Shown here in pieces: positions 40,969 through 51,659 of a stretch of 64,000 nt of DNA. The notes below the pieces were generated by a model. That model saw only the letters and a program-made list of their open reading frames with translations, did no database searches and had not been told where the DNA came from. The DNA lies in the NCBI GenBank assembly GCA_036867785.1, contig CP145415.1, forward strand, positions 806,001-870,000, in the 5' to 3' direction. Every line of letters begins with the position of its first letter. Positions within the stretch are counted from its first letter, which is position 1. The stretch is from Plasmodiophora brassicae (lineage: Eukaryota > Endomyxa: Phytomyxea > Phytomyxea > Plasmodiophorida). A program made the position numbers and the translations under genes.

Positions 40969-43078
40969 TTACTCAAGGTATTGGATGGGTTGGCGGCGCC
41001 ACGGGTTATACTTGTCGACGGCGATGGCCGATGCGGATTGGTCTGTGAAATCGGGCCATCGTTGCAGGAGGCGTACGACCGTGTTGTACATCTTCGCCTC
41101 GACGGGTCGACGGTCGACGCTCTGCACGCCGTACAGGATCGCGGCGTGCCACATGTCGGTTGCGTTCACGTCGAAGAACGATTCACCCAGGATTGAATCT
41201 GCGAGTCGGCTAGCGAGGTTGACGAGGTCCGGATCACCTTTGCCGAGCTCTGGACCCATCTGGTCAAACAGCGCCAATCGGGACTGATGCACCGTCTCAT
41301 AGGCCTCCAGTTCCCATGACCCTGGACGATGTCGTCGACGGTCCATCGGTTGAAGGACGGGAAACTGTTCAACACTGCGTTGGAACGCCTCGACCATATT
41401 GTTCGGGAGGTCGTCCGCGTAGAAGATACGGGAGCAGGCACCAAATGGGAACATGTGGAACCTGGCGGCACCCGAGTAGTCCTGGTTCTGCCACTGCGGG
41501 ATCGGGCCACACATCACGATGGGCATGCGCTTCAAGTTAGCGTCGAGGAACTGTTCAATTGTGAACCCTCCAGCGACGGCGTGGAAGCGCTCCCCAGGGA
41601 ACGATACGCCTGGGTAATTCTTCGACGCGTTCCCGCGTAGGAACCACCGCCAAGTCATAAGTCCCATGCTGATGAGCCGAACATCGGGACGAACCCATTC
41701 GCACGTGTGCAGGTACGACGCCAGGTTGAAGAACAGGTCGCCATGAAGGAGGACCATTGTGTGACGTGGTAGGCGCTCCAGGAGCGCACGACCAAAGTCA
41801 TCGAGAACGGTATCGTTGTGGAAGTCAAGGGCGCTCCATCGAGCCGCACCTAGAGCGGCAACCGCTACTATGGCAGCAGGTGCCAGCTTGCGTGGGACGG
41901 CCCGAGCGAACCCGATGCCAGCTAGCACGAACAGGATCATGTTGGGCTGCATCCAGAACCGGGCGACAACGCCGGCAGTCAGTGGCGATTGTACGGGAAG
42001 GTTCGCGAACGTATGGAAGAACAGAATGTAGAAGGCGAAACAGATGACAAGTATGCGAGTAGTGACGTTCGATCGAGTTAGAACTGTGCCGACGATCGCG
42101 AGCGGGGCAACAAGCGGCGTCATTTCGCGGAAAACTGTCTCACGACAGTAAAACAGGAGCCTGGACAGGAGACCTTCAGAAGGCGACGCCAGCTCATTGG
42201 CGGCCAGCTGAAACGACCCGCCGTAATCAAGGCGCAAGATGTGGCGAAGAAGGCCACCAGGTGTCGTCAGGTCACCCCATGAATGAATGTTCCTCTCGCC
42301 TGATACGAATCCAAGCCAAACGTAAAACGGGACGAAACCGGCGGCAAACGCGACAGCCGAGCGAACCAAGACGCTGCCCTTGTAGAGCGCTGCATGCGCT
42401 GTGAGAATCAGGACGGCCACTGGAGCGATATACAGCACGGCGGCGTGGTGGTTCGACAGGGCAAGGCCGCTAGCAAACGCGGCAACAGCGAGTCGCGAAG
42501 AAGTTGGGCATTCAGAAACCCACAACGTCAAATACAGGAGCAAGGCGCAGAACGCGTTGTTCAGGGCAAAGACTTCAGGCTGGTTCGCATAGAGCCAGAC
42601 CGTCGGGGACAGCCCGAATCCAACGGCGGACAGCCACGCCGCCGAGTAACGAACCCCACGTGGCGTATTCGACGGGAGAGCCTTGGCCACGACCTGGTGG
42701 AGTAATGCGCACGCCAGCGCGGACACAACGGCCGCCAGCACGTTGAACTGGTGGACGGGGCGCATCCACGACAGCAGACGGGACCGGAGCAATGACCGCA
42801 ACATCCACGTCCATAACGGATACCCGGGCGGGTGCGGGACGCTCTACACGAGAGCATGAGCGCATGCGACACGGGCGGCCCGGGCAACGATACCGCACCT
42901 TGCTGCAGGCGCAGCGCGCGAACTCCATGGCGTCGCCGCCCGACATCCCCGCCCGCATCGTCGCCAGGTACACGGCCAGCATCGCGCCGAACACGCCCAC
43001 GCAGGACGCGGCGCCCACCCACCGTCCCACTGCATAGCGGGCCGCCTTGTTCACCCCGTCTTCTCGCGCCGCCGCCAT
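40969..43078 (-). CDS. TMEM260: TMEM260 / DUF2723-like multi-pass protein (O-mannosyltransferase type)
   Basis: Exon 1 (from the ATG at 43078) reads MLAVYLATMRAGMSGGDAME, and after one intron (about 42848-42911, GTGCGG...GTAG) exon 2 reads PHPPGYPLWTWMLRSLLRS. The signature G-D-x-M-E ... H-P-P-G-Y-P-L is the GT-C-fold loop of DUF2723. Many hydrophobic helices follow (WLSAVGFGLSPTVWLYANQP; LAVAAFASGLALSNHHAAVL; VRSAVAFAAGFVPFYVWLGF), then a C-terminal soluble part (GERFHAVAGGFTIEQFLDAN). Total about 680 residues. Animal TMEM260 O-mannosylates IPT domains of plexins and receptors in the ER; the substrates here are unknown. Confidence 0.8.
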
Positions 43079-43234
43079 CCCGCTTCTCGCGAGGCGTCAC
43101 GTGAACGCCGTGGCTCTATTGGCGTCGGTGACCCCACGGTGGAGATGTGCCTATCCGGCGCGTACGCACCGGCCCCGGCGCGCCGCACGGTTGCCGACAG
43201 ACAGGCAGGGTGCCCTTCTCTTTTACTACAGCAG

Positions 43235-45358
43235 TCAGCAGCTGCCACTGTCGTAATCGTCGTGATTAACGATGCTGTACACGTACTTGGCGTGGCACCC
43301 GTTGCAGATGGCGATGTTGTCCCATCGGGGGTAGAAGGTCAGCGACGGGTGCGACGGCTGGCGCCCGCGCCGCATGCGCTGGATGCGGGCCTCGCGTGCG
43401 GACGCCGAGAAGAAGGTGGTCGGGCGCAGGTGGACTTCGCTCTTCCTCATGCTGCCGCACAGCTGGCAGAACCGGCGCAGGAGCGCGTCGGGCACGACCG
43501 TTATGCGGCGGCCGTCGAGATAGAACGCCGACTCCGTGTCCGGGTCCATCAGCGGGTCGTCGTCTTCGTCCCGCAGGACCAGCTTCATCACGAACCGGCA
43601 GTTGGGGATGGACGGGTTCACGACCAGGGCGCCGGTGTACCGAAGGAACACTTTCCTCTGCGAGGACAGCTTGAGCTTGGCGGCGAACAGCTTCGCGCAC
43701 GATGACCGAAGCATCCAGTACATATAGCTGCGGAAGGCGTGCCGATTCGACGCCTCGGCGTAGTACCGGGCGAGGCGGTTGTACACCTCGCCGTACGCCA
43801 TGACAATCTTCTCGAGCGTGAAGTGCCCCCAGTGGAAGAACGGGCACGGGTCGAACTCCTTGTAGACGAACCCGGCGTCCTTGATCTTCTGGCGCACCTG
43901 CAGGATGGGGGCCGTGCGACACAGGTACCGAATCTCGCAGACGTTCCCCTTCACACAGTGTCGTTGCAGGTGGGTGCCGAGGAATACCACGCCGTTGCTT
44001 TGCGAATGCACCAGCTGATGGGACGCAGGTCATGAGCACAACGCAGCGACAGCGACGGGGACGAAAGCGTACCCGGACGATATCGGTCGGGACGTCGACA
44101 GTGGACAGACCAAGAGCCCCATACAGGAACTCGATCGCACGCTTCTGCACCAGCTTGGCTTGGTCGACGGCGCCGATGATGCTGATGAGGAACTGATCGG
44201 CGTGCCGGACGTAGTTCAGCCGACGAAACGCGGGATCTTTCGTGTTCAGGTACGGCAGGCGACGCATGCGTTCGGCGACGGCCTCAATAACGTCCGGCGA
44301 GGCGCGTGCTTTCGTCAACCGGGTCTTGTAGACACGCAGAAGCGTAAATTTCGGCTGGAGCAACAAGCGAACAAGGTTAACCGAACGTGTGCTGCGTGTG
44401 ACGTCTCGAGCCTTACGTTGAGACAGCGTCGCTGACCCAGGTCGAATTCGTCTTTCAGCGACACGATGAATACGTCGAAGTGGTGAAGCAGGATGTTTAG
44501 GAGCACCGGGGCCAGGCCATTGGACGGCAAGGGCGTGTCCGATATCGAGTGTTTCGACACGTCCCTGAACTCGAACAGACCGGCGCGCAGGAATTCCCTG
44601 ATGATCGTGGTGAAGACCCGATCGGGGATAATGGACTCCAGGATCGACATGATGCGGTCGTGCGAGAGCGAACTGAGGTGCTGGCACAGGTTGCCGCTGA
44701 TCATCCACGACCCGTCCTGGAACTCGCGATCCTGGGTGGCTCGAAGCGCCGTGTGCCGCGAGAGCTTTGGGCGGAACCCGTGCGACAGGTCCAGAAACCT
44801 GGGCTCGAAGATCGTCTCAAGCACAATGGCAACGCTTTCACATACAAGGAGGTCCCGCATGATCGGCGGTAGCAGAATGCGGGCGGGCGGCGGGTCGGTC
44901 TCCTTGCGGCGCTTCCCGAATGGGTGCGGAACGTACGTGTCCCTCAGGTTGTGCGGCATGAACTTGAAATCGCCCCGGAGGACCTGGTGGATGATGTCGT
45001 CGAGGACACGGGACATGTGGTCGGGGTTGACCCTGGGCAGGTAGTTCCCTGGCTGCATCTGCAGCCGTCGAAGACCCTTCGCGAACAGCTCCCTGGACTT
45101 CAGCAGGCCAGCCAGGTCAAACGGGACGACCTCCTCGTCGCGATGCGTGCGGTAATGCTCGGCCAGGTTGTCCAACGTCGTCGGGAGCAACGCCGCGTTC
45201 TGTCGACCCAGCCCAGTCGCTTTATACACCCGCTGCGACAGCATTCGTCGCTGGAGGACTATGCGTGCCATCCCGGGAGCCACCCTGCCCCCCAAAGGCC
45301 CACACCTTTTGGTGGTGGCGATGCTACCCCACGAGGCGGGGACCGGGTCCGGGTGCAT
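43235..45358 (-). CDS. Nuclear-encoded group II intron maturase-like protein (mitochondrial)
   Basis: The order of domains is that of intron-encoded maturases. RT fingers/palm: ILLPPIMRDLLVCESVAIVL, IFEPRFLDLSHGFRPKLSRH-TALR, then FDVFIVSLKDEFDLGQRRC. The active-site box that is normally Y-A-D-D reads NYVRHADQFLISI (H-A-D-Q), so one catalytic aspartate is replaced. Domain X follows: HFTLEKIVMAYGEVYNRLAR-YYA and CAKLFAAKLKLSSQRKVF-LR. The C-terminus carries CQLCGS and CNGCHAKYV, placed like the zinc pairs of an HNH endonuclease, but with the catalytic centre not obvious. Two introns were fixed at about 44353-44414 (GTAAGG...CCAG) and 44028-44091 (GTCCGG...TCAG). The segment from the second ATG (45271) is Arg-rich and acid-free (MARIVLQRRMLSQRVYKATG), as in mitochondrial presequences. 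The role is probably splicing of organellar group II introns. Confidence 0.82.
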
Positions 45359-45406
45359 GCAGCTCCCAGTCGCGCAACGCCGTGGCCAGCCGAGAGAGCC
45401 ATTGTT

Positions 45407-45829
45407 TTATTCGTCGTCCCACGTCAACGTATCGGCCACTGTGCAAGCGCCTTGCCTGAATTTGTCCTGGGCGCCCAGCCCCATGCGGTCTGGGCGCATC
45501 CCCGTCTTCAGTTGGCCTCGTTTGGCCCTGGGGCTGCGTTGAACCGCCTGGGCGCCCGCCGCGAATGGCTGTGCATTTTCGCCGGAACTTGGCAGTGTTA
45601 ACGCATCGAAAGCGTGGCCTAAGGTTGAGGCAATGGTGGCCTGGCAGCTGGGACTTCTGGGATCTGATGCCGGATACGGCGATCTGGCGTACCGCTTCTT
45701 GGCACATACAAGGATCACCGTACACCAGATCGCCGCAACGACGAGAGCGAAGGTCGCTGCCAAGACGATGATGTAGCTGGCTGCGTTAACTCCTCGTCCT
45801 GCATCCGGCTGGTTCTCGTTTGTCGTCAC
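45407..45829 (-). CDS. Small single-pass membrane protein (start uncertain)
   Basis: An open frame has a clear membrane segment (AASYIIVLAATFALVVAAIW-CTVILVCAKK) followed by a basic stop-transfer and a polar tail ending TVADTLTWDDE. The upstream end of the frame has no ATG, so the true start is presumably in an upstream exon. No family was recognised. Its stop is about 50 bp downstream of the maturase start on the same strand. Confidence 0.4.
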   Translation of the reverse strand: MTTNENQPDAGRGVNAASYIIVLAATFALVVAAIWCTVILVCAKKRYARSPYPASDPRSPSCQATIASTLGHAFDALTLPSSGENAQPFAAGAQAVQRSPRAKRGQLKTGMRPDRMGLGAQDKFRQGACTVADTLTWDDE

Positions 45830-46399
45830 ATTTGTTCGGTGACGCAGGGACCTGCATGCGGTATGTCAGCGGCTATTAATTGTCTGAACACTGCCGGCCG
45901 TACTTTGCCATCGTCGTTGCGTTGGTGGTTCTGTTCTCTCGGTGATACGCAGACCTGCAACCGTCAGTAATTGTACCTTTACCGACTTCTAACCGCCCGT
46001 TTACCATGTCGATGACGCCGGAGGGGACACGCCCGCAGACGTGCTGAGAATCAGCAAACTACGATGCGGTGCGTTAATGTCATTGGCAGACGTTCTTCTC
46101 ATGGCGCCTGAACGTGGGCTAGAGTGTTTCAAACGAAACGCAGAACTGGGTCGACGTGTTGGGCTGTTAGTCCTCGCACTGGATGGCCTCGTGACAGCGC
46201 TAGGTGTCTTCCCCCGCATCGTCGATGGCGGGTGTTTCCTGACTGACGACGGCACCATACGCTTCGCTGATGATGTTGCCCGTTTCGTCGTCCTGAGCAC
46301 TGCGCGCGCGCTTGTCGTGACCGTTGCGCAAATTGGCACCTTCTTCGGGTTGTACTGCGATGCCAGTGCCGGTACTGGCGGCGGCAGCGGCACGCAGGC

Positions 46400-48705
46400 C
46401 ATGACGATCGGCGGCCTCATCGTCAAGTCGCTAAGATCGACCCGTCAGATCCGTGAAACCAGTCCCACACAGAACCGACGTACACTTGTTCCGTCAGCGA
46501 CGTCAAACGAGCGAATGCGTTTCGCGGCAGCGTTCGCAGCTTGTTCTGCGACAGCCTCCTGGGGGCAGGTAAACACGTTCAGGTTCCGCATGTGGAACGT
46601 CGATGACGACGACGATGGGGTACAGAATTGCCAGGTTCGCCGAACTGTCGAAACAGCCGTCCTGGATCAACGTGAGGACGTTGGACTGGAGGTTCAGGGA
46701 CTCCAGGTTTGTCAACGCGGCGAATGCGTCGCCCTGTACGGCCGCGATCTGGTTCGACGACAGGTCCCTGCACGACGGAACTGGGCATACGTGACGCCGA
46801 CCAGCAATGCCACGCCCGTACAACGCGGTCAGCATGGGCAGTGCATTGAAATATCCTGAAGGGATCGACGTGATCGCGTTCGATGAGGTGGACCTATAAG
46901 GGGTGGGACGGCGCGGTCAGCGTTGCACCTGGAGGCGGCATGCGGTCACGCCCCGACAGAGTTTGCAGCAGGGTGCACCCGAAGAGGTCGGGCAGCGTCA
47001 CGACCCGGTTCAGATTGAGGCTTCTGTTGACGACATCAGCACGGGCGCCACTGTACGCTTGGTCGTCAACAGACAAGATTGTGAGGGATGGTAGGGAGCC
47101 GAGTAATCCACTGGGTAGAGTAGCGAGACTCGTGTTGTCGAGGTTCCTAACGCCTCCACGTCAATGTCAACAGCCCTGACGCCTGGTCGCCTGGTCGCAC
47201 AGGTTGGTCAGCAGGTTGAGCGTAGAGAACGTCCCAAGCGGGATTGGGCTCAGCAGCTTGTTGTTCGACAGATCCCTGGGCGTGTAACCATGCCTTAATG
47301 TTGAGACCTGCAGTCGGTGTTCGGAACCCACAGTTCGGTCAACTGTGTCAGCGCCTGGAAGCAGCCGCTGGAAACGACCGTGATTTGGTTGGACCCAAGG
47401 TCTAGCGACTGAAGCCGGGTCAGCGCGTCGAACGCGCCGCTCTGGATAACTGAGATCCTGTTCGATGACAGCGTCCTGTACGCAGCCGGTCAGTGCATCG
47501 TGTTCGTTATCGACCAGTACGTCATCTCCTGATACAGTTGTGTCAGTGTGGGCACAGAATTGAAGTACCCTGAAGGAACGGATGTGACCGCGTTTGACCA
47601 GATCGTCCTGCGAACGACCGGGCGAGGTCAGCATCCCGAGAACCGCGGCAGGGCCTGGGGTTGCTAGTACAGGGTTTGTAGCTGGACGCATCCGGAGAGG
47701 TCTGGCAGCGCCACGAACGCGTTCTGGTTCAGCGACCTGATGGCTGACTCAGCAGAGCGACAGAGAGCGGACCCGATGCAAGCGTAGCTGACAGGATGGA
47801 CAGGGAAGACAGAGCGGCGAACAACCCGCTAGGCAGCACACTGAGACGGTTGCCTCCAAGGTTTCTATTCGTTCAGAGCTCAGTGCGCGCCAACTTGCAC
47901 TTGAGCCGGCAAGCCATGTACAGTATGGACAATGCTGACATTCGAGCGAACGTCGCACTTGGAATGGACGCCAAGCCGTTGCTGTCCAACCCCAGCAACG
48001 TTAACGATGTCATTGCCGAGAGTGTACCCGGCGGTAGTATGGACAGCCGGTTGTCGGATAGGTACCTGCCAGACAGACGCCTTCGTCAGGACGCATTCTC
48101 GGTGCATCGCCGAGCGGAACGTACAATTCGTTGATCCGGGACAGATGGTCCATCGCCCCCACCTCGATCATCGTGATGCTGTTAACGGACAGGTCGCTAT
48201 AGAGTATACGCCACTGAATCGGATTCGTTCTTGGTGGCGCATCACAGCAACGTACTTACATCGCACCAGTAAACGAGGTGAGGGTCGCGAAGGTGCCAGC
48301 GGCAATCCGGGTAATCATATTGTTGTTCAGATCCCTACCGACAACGTAAGCGGGGCGGCTGGTGCGGCTTCTCGACGACATCGCCACGTACACTTCGTAC
48401 AGGACCTGCAAGTACGTCGACGTGACGTAGAAAAGCGAGGCGTCGATTGACACGAGCCCCAGGTAACCGAAGTCCCTGCACAGGACAGTCATGTTCACAT
48501 GCTAGACCGACACGTGCGCGTTCGGGTTTCGCCCGGGCGGGAACAACCCACACACACACATTTTCCCATCGGGCGTACACGTGCCCGGGTACAGGTCACA
48601 GCCACAATGCCCTCGCAGGACGCACAGGCCCGAGTACGACGTCAGCGCCATGCAACAGGCCGCCGTCGAAACCATGAAGTAGCAAGCCGCGCCGAGCCTC
48701 GACAT
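46400..48705 (-). CDS. Secreted or membrane leucine-rich-repeat protein, one LRR per exon
   Basis: The ATG at 48705 opens a signal peptide (MSRLGAACYFMVSTAACCMA) followed by a Cys-rich cap (CVLRGHCGCDLYPGTC). LRR exons follow on the minus strand, several of which begin with L-x-x-N: RDLNNNMITRIAAGTFATLT (48.3 kb), RDLSNNKLLSPIPLGTFSTL (47.2 kb), RDLSSNQIAAVQGDAFAALT (46.7 kb) with NLESLNLQSNVLTLIQDGCF, and LSQNKLRTLPRNAFARLTSL near 46.5 kb. Introns of about 50 nt separate repeats. The 3' end is not certain: past 46500 the minus strand could continue to about 46000 as an Ala- and acid-rich tail. Probably an extracellular recognition or adhesion protein. Confidence 0.72.
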
Positions 48706-48858
48706 GGCCAGATATCAATCAATCGTCTTGCATGATCCCGGGTACACCAGATCGCCGCCAGTGGCAACCCGTACAGGGCGTGCTGTCTCGATAGGAGATG
48801 TTGTACGCATAGGCGACTCGTCCCAGGCGGCGTGGCCCCAGCAGAGTCATAGAAGGCG
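48706..48858. promoter_or_regulatory. Divergent promoter region between LRR gene and POC5
   Basis: The two ATGs are only 153 bp apart on opposite strands, so this space must carry both core promoters and both 5' leaders. No TATA box is evident. Confidence 0.5.
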
Positions 48859-50134
48859 ATGGCGGACGGTGACGCGTACGAGAGGCTGCTGGCCACCGTG
48901 TCCATCGTCGACAAACCCGACGACGCGGGCGAAGACGTCGACGAAGGCGCCGATGAGCGGGCGGTGAACCCAGGCGAGGACGTGGACCCGGCCGGGACGA
49001 GCGTTGTCATAGGGGAGCTCGTCGATGACGACGGCTTCAAGGTGATCGACGACGCCGTCCTTCGACTTCGTACAGCGATGCAGGTCCGCGTTCGGCGCCC
49101 CTGCAGACGTGGCGATAGCGCTAACTCGTCAGCGGTCAGGATCATTGCATCTCGTACAGGGAGGACATCCGTCGCCGCTACGAGGCATCGCTGGAGCGGG
49201 CCCAGGCGGAGCATTCCGTGGCGATGACGCGCGCCCAGGACCAGCTCGAGCAGGTGAAGGAGCGGCTCGCCGTCCTGGCCGACCAGCACGAGAAGGTCGT
49301 CGCCAGCGAGGCGCAGCACGCTCGCCTGCTGGGGCGTGTCGTCGGGAACTACGTACGTACCCATCAGCAAGCGGCGCCGCATGGTCCACTCAGCATTCGC
49401 CTACAGGCCGGGGCCTGTGCCATGCGTCGCGCCTTCAGCACATGGAAACGGGTCGCATCCCGCCATGCCGAGCTGGAACGGGTTCGTCGCGGGCACCTCA
49501 GCGCCCTTCGCGGGTTGGGCGCGCTAATGACAACCCTCTGATTTCAGTCGGTCGGCAAGTGGGTCGTCCCTGCCAACAAGCTGAAGCGTAAGCTGCGAGC
49601 GTTCTCCGCTTGGAACGCGGCTCTACGTGCTGTCAGCAAACAACAACGCGAGGTACGGGTCCAGGGTGCCCCCAACAGGCCCCCGGTTGTACCGACGCCC
49701 ATATCGCAGGACCTGTTCAAATCCCAGCTGGAGGCAATGTCGCGGACGCTCGTCTCCACCTACGAGGCGACGCTTCAGACGGTCTCGTCAGCAGCGTGAA
49801 TGCGCCCTCGTGACGTCCCAATTTCGGTGTTCGTTCAGATGCGGGCCAAGCTGGACGAGGCCGAGCGGCAGATCGCGCTCCACGTCCAGAACAAGGCGCG
49901 CGTCGAACGCGAAATGAAGCAAGCCTTCCTGCGTTCCGTCTGTACGTCCGCTGTTATGTCATCTCCCGAACCACACGCCCCTGTTCGTCTGCTGACGACC
50001 GGGTGGGTGGTTCCACAGCGGCCCTGAACCTCGAGGCCATGTCCATGCTGAACACGCGGATGGGCGACCCCGCAGACGCCCAGATCGAGCCGAGGTCGTC
50101 GGTGCCGACGCCAGCGACGAAGGGCGCACCCTAG
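48859..50134 (+). CDS. POC5: POC5 centriolar protein homologue
   Basis: After an acidic N-terminus from the ATG at 48859, coiled-coil and centrin-binding segments follow: LEQVKERLAVLADQHEKVVA, then two Sfi1/POC5-type motifs, RRAFSTWKRVASRHAEL and KLRAFSAWNAALRAVSKQQR. The diagnostic POC5 tail is split by an intron (about 49944-50021, GTACGT...ACAG): EMKQAFLRSV joins SALNLEAMSMLN, matching the A-F-x-R-x-V-x-A-L-N-x-E-A-M pattern of POC5. The last exon ends PATKGAP. POC5 binds centrin and is needed for centriole elongation in animals and algae, so this organism very probably builds centrioles. Four to five exons are implied. Confidence 0.8.
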
Positions 50135-50181
50135 ATAAACCCACAGCATACGCGTGTGTGTGTATTGCTGTGCTCGCGTGT

Positions 50182-51264
50182 CTACTTGCTGCCGCGCAGG
50201 TTGCCGAGGAAGGTCAGGAACCCCTTCTGCTGGTCGGCGATCAGGTCGGCCAGGCCCCCGAACTGCTCGTCGAACTCATGGGACAGGCCGCGAAGCGCCG
50301 TCTGCATCGGCTCCGCCGACATGGCGCTCGTCATGGCGGCCGTCCCCTCCGTTAGCAGGTTCGACAGGGGCGACGGCTCGGGTTCGGGAGCGACGACCGG
50401 AGCCGTCTCCTGCTGCGATCCGAACCAGCCGTCGAACCAGCCGCTCCAGAACGGGGGCACGTCGTCGTCAGCGTTGTAGTTGCGGTAGGCCAGGTACCCG
50501 ACGCCGGCGACGACGACAGTGGCGCCGGCGGCCGCGAACATGACGCGTTTACGCGGCAGGCGCTTGCGGACGTCGGCGGTGAAGGCGCCGGCCGTCGCCA
50601 GGGCCTTGCTGGCCTCGCCGGCGATCTCGTCGTACTCCTGGCGCGCGTTCGTCATCACGCGGTTCACCTCCGTCCGGGCCTCGTCGACCTGCTGGCCGAC
50701 CGCCGCCTTCTGCTCGGCGATGCCGTCCTCCAGCGCCTTCTTCTGCGCCATCGCCGCCTTCTTCATCTCGGCAGCCTTCGCCTCCATCTCCGCCTTCTTC
50801 TCAGCGGCCGCCTTCTTCATCCCGGCGGCTTTGGCTTCCATTTCCGCCTTCTTCTCCATGGCCGCCTTCTTCATGTCGGCCGCCTTGGCTTCCATTTCCG
50901 CCTTCTTCTCCATGCCCGCCTTCTTCATCTCGGCCGCCTTGGCTTCCATTTCCGCCTTCTTCTCCATGGCCACCTGCTTCGCCTCCTGCGCCTTCTTTTC
51001 CATGGCCGCCTTCTGCTCCAGGGCCGCCTGCTTCGCCTCGGCCGCTTTGGCCTCGGCGCCGGCCTTCTGCTGTTCGGCCTGCTTCTGGAGTTCGGCGGCC
51101 TTGCGCCGTGCCGCCTTCATCTGCTTCTTGGTCTGGTGCGTGGCCGTCTCGGCCATGGTCTGGCCCGCTTCGTTTGCGTCGGTGTCGCTCTCGACCGAAT
51201 CGGTCAGGTACCCGGACTCATCGACAGTGCGAGACGTTGTCATGGGTTCGAATCGGGCTGGCAT
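50182..51264 (-). CDS. Lys/Glu/Ala-repeat helical protein with one membrane segment
   Basis: An uninterrupted reading of about 360 residues. The N-terminal half is a charged single alpha-helix or coiled coil built from tandem repeats of K-K-A-E-M-E-A-K-A-A-x-M (for example at 50870-50950). Positions i+7 mix Met, Ala and Lys, so a stable single helix is more likely than a classical coiled coil. A membrane segment follows (VMFAAAGATVVVAGVGYLAY), then an acidic, Trp-rich loop (PPFWSGWFDGWFGS) and a hydrophobic C-terminal region. The family was not recognised. The ATG at 51264 is the first in frame. Its stop converges with the POC5 stop 48 bp away. Confidence 0.65.
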   Translation of the reverse strand: MPARFEPMTTSRTVDESGYLTDSVESDTDANEAGQTMAETATHQTKKQMKAARRKAAELQKQAEQQKAGAEAKAAEAKQAALEQKAAMEKKAQEAKQVAMEKKAEMEAKAAEMKKAGMEKKAEMEAKAADMKKAAMEKKAEMEAKAAGMKKAAAEKKAEMEAKAAEMKKAAMAQKKALEDGIAEQKAAVGQQVDEARTEVNRVMTNARQEYDEIAGEASKALATAGAFTADVRKRLPRKRVMFAAAGATVVVAGVGYLAYRNYNADDDVPPFWSGWFDGWFGSQQETAPVVAPEPEPSPLSNLLTEGTAAMTSAMSAEPMQTALRGLSHEFDEQFGGLADLIADQQKGFLTFLGNLRGSK

Positions 51265-51288
51265 CGTTGTGTGTGTTGAAACGGTCAC

Positions 51289-51655
51289 GATCTAGTGGTA
51301 CGTTGCTGTGCTTGTCGTTGGCGTTATTCGGTAACTTGGCAATTGGGAGTGCGGACACGTGTGCGGGAAGGCACGTGGACGCGGGTTCCGGTCTCGCCGC
51401 GCGTTCCGGGTGACGTCATGCCGATTAAGGCATAGCATTAATCGGTGCGGCCCAGATCTGCGAAGGACTCGAGCTGACCACGTATCACTGGGCCTCGGTG
51501 ACCCCCAGGGCGCCAGACGACGCCGGATTTTAGAGCGCAAATCAATAGAGGTCCTGACCAACAGGTTTGCAGTTACCTTGCCTCAGTTTGCACCTCTATT
51601 TTCCGATGTTGGCTCACGGAGTCCGTAGAGTCTGCAGCTCACTGCAGGTAAGCCC
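51289..51655. other. No recognised gene
   Basis: This noncoding stretch lies between the Lys/Glu/Ala gene and the fold-back repeat; it contains no motif I can support. Confidence 0.4.
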
Positions 51656-51659
51656 GGTG

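Noticed and set aside
43266-44708. A 480-residue open frame on the minus strand across the maturase gene
   Set aside because: Only part of it (about 44030-44360, LNYVRHADQFLISI) is a real exon of the maturase; the rest is a neighbouring-frame reading of its exons, rich in Arg, Pro and His.
46041-46859. Long open frame on the plus strand with hydrophobic segments, somewhat like PEX11
   Set aside because: It overlaps antisense LRR exons over its second half, lacks an ATG at its start (first ATG near 46077), and its first half has no firm family motif. It may hold a real short gene before 46430, but I cannot support it.
51241-51265. tRNA B-box-like GGTTCGAATC
   Set aside because: It lies at the start of the Lys/Glu/Ala gene with no A box or acceptor stem around it.
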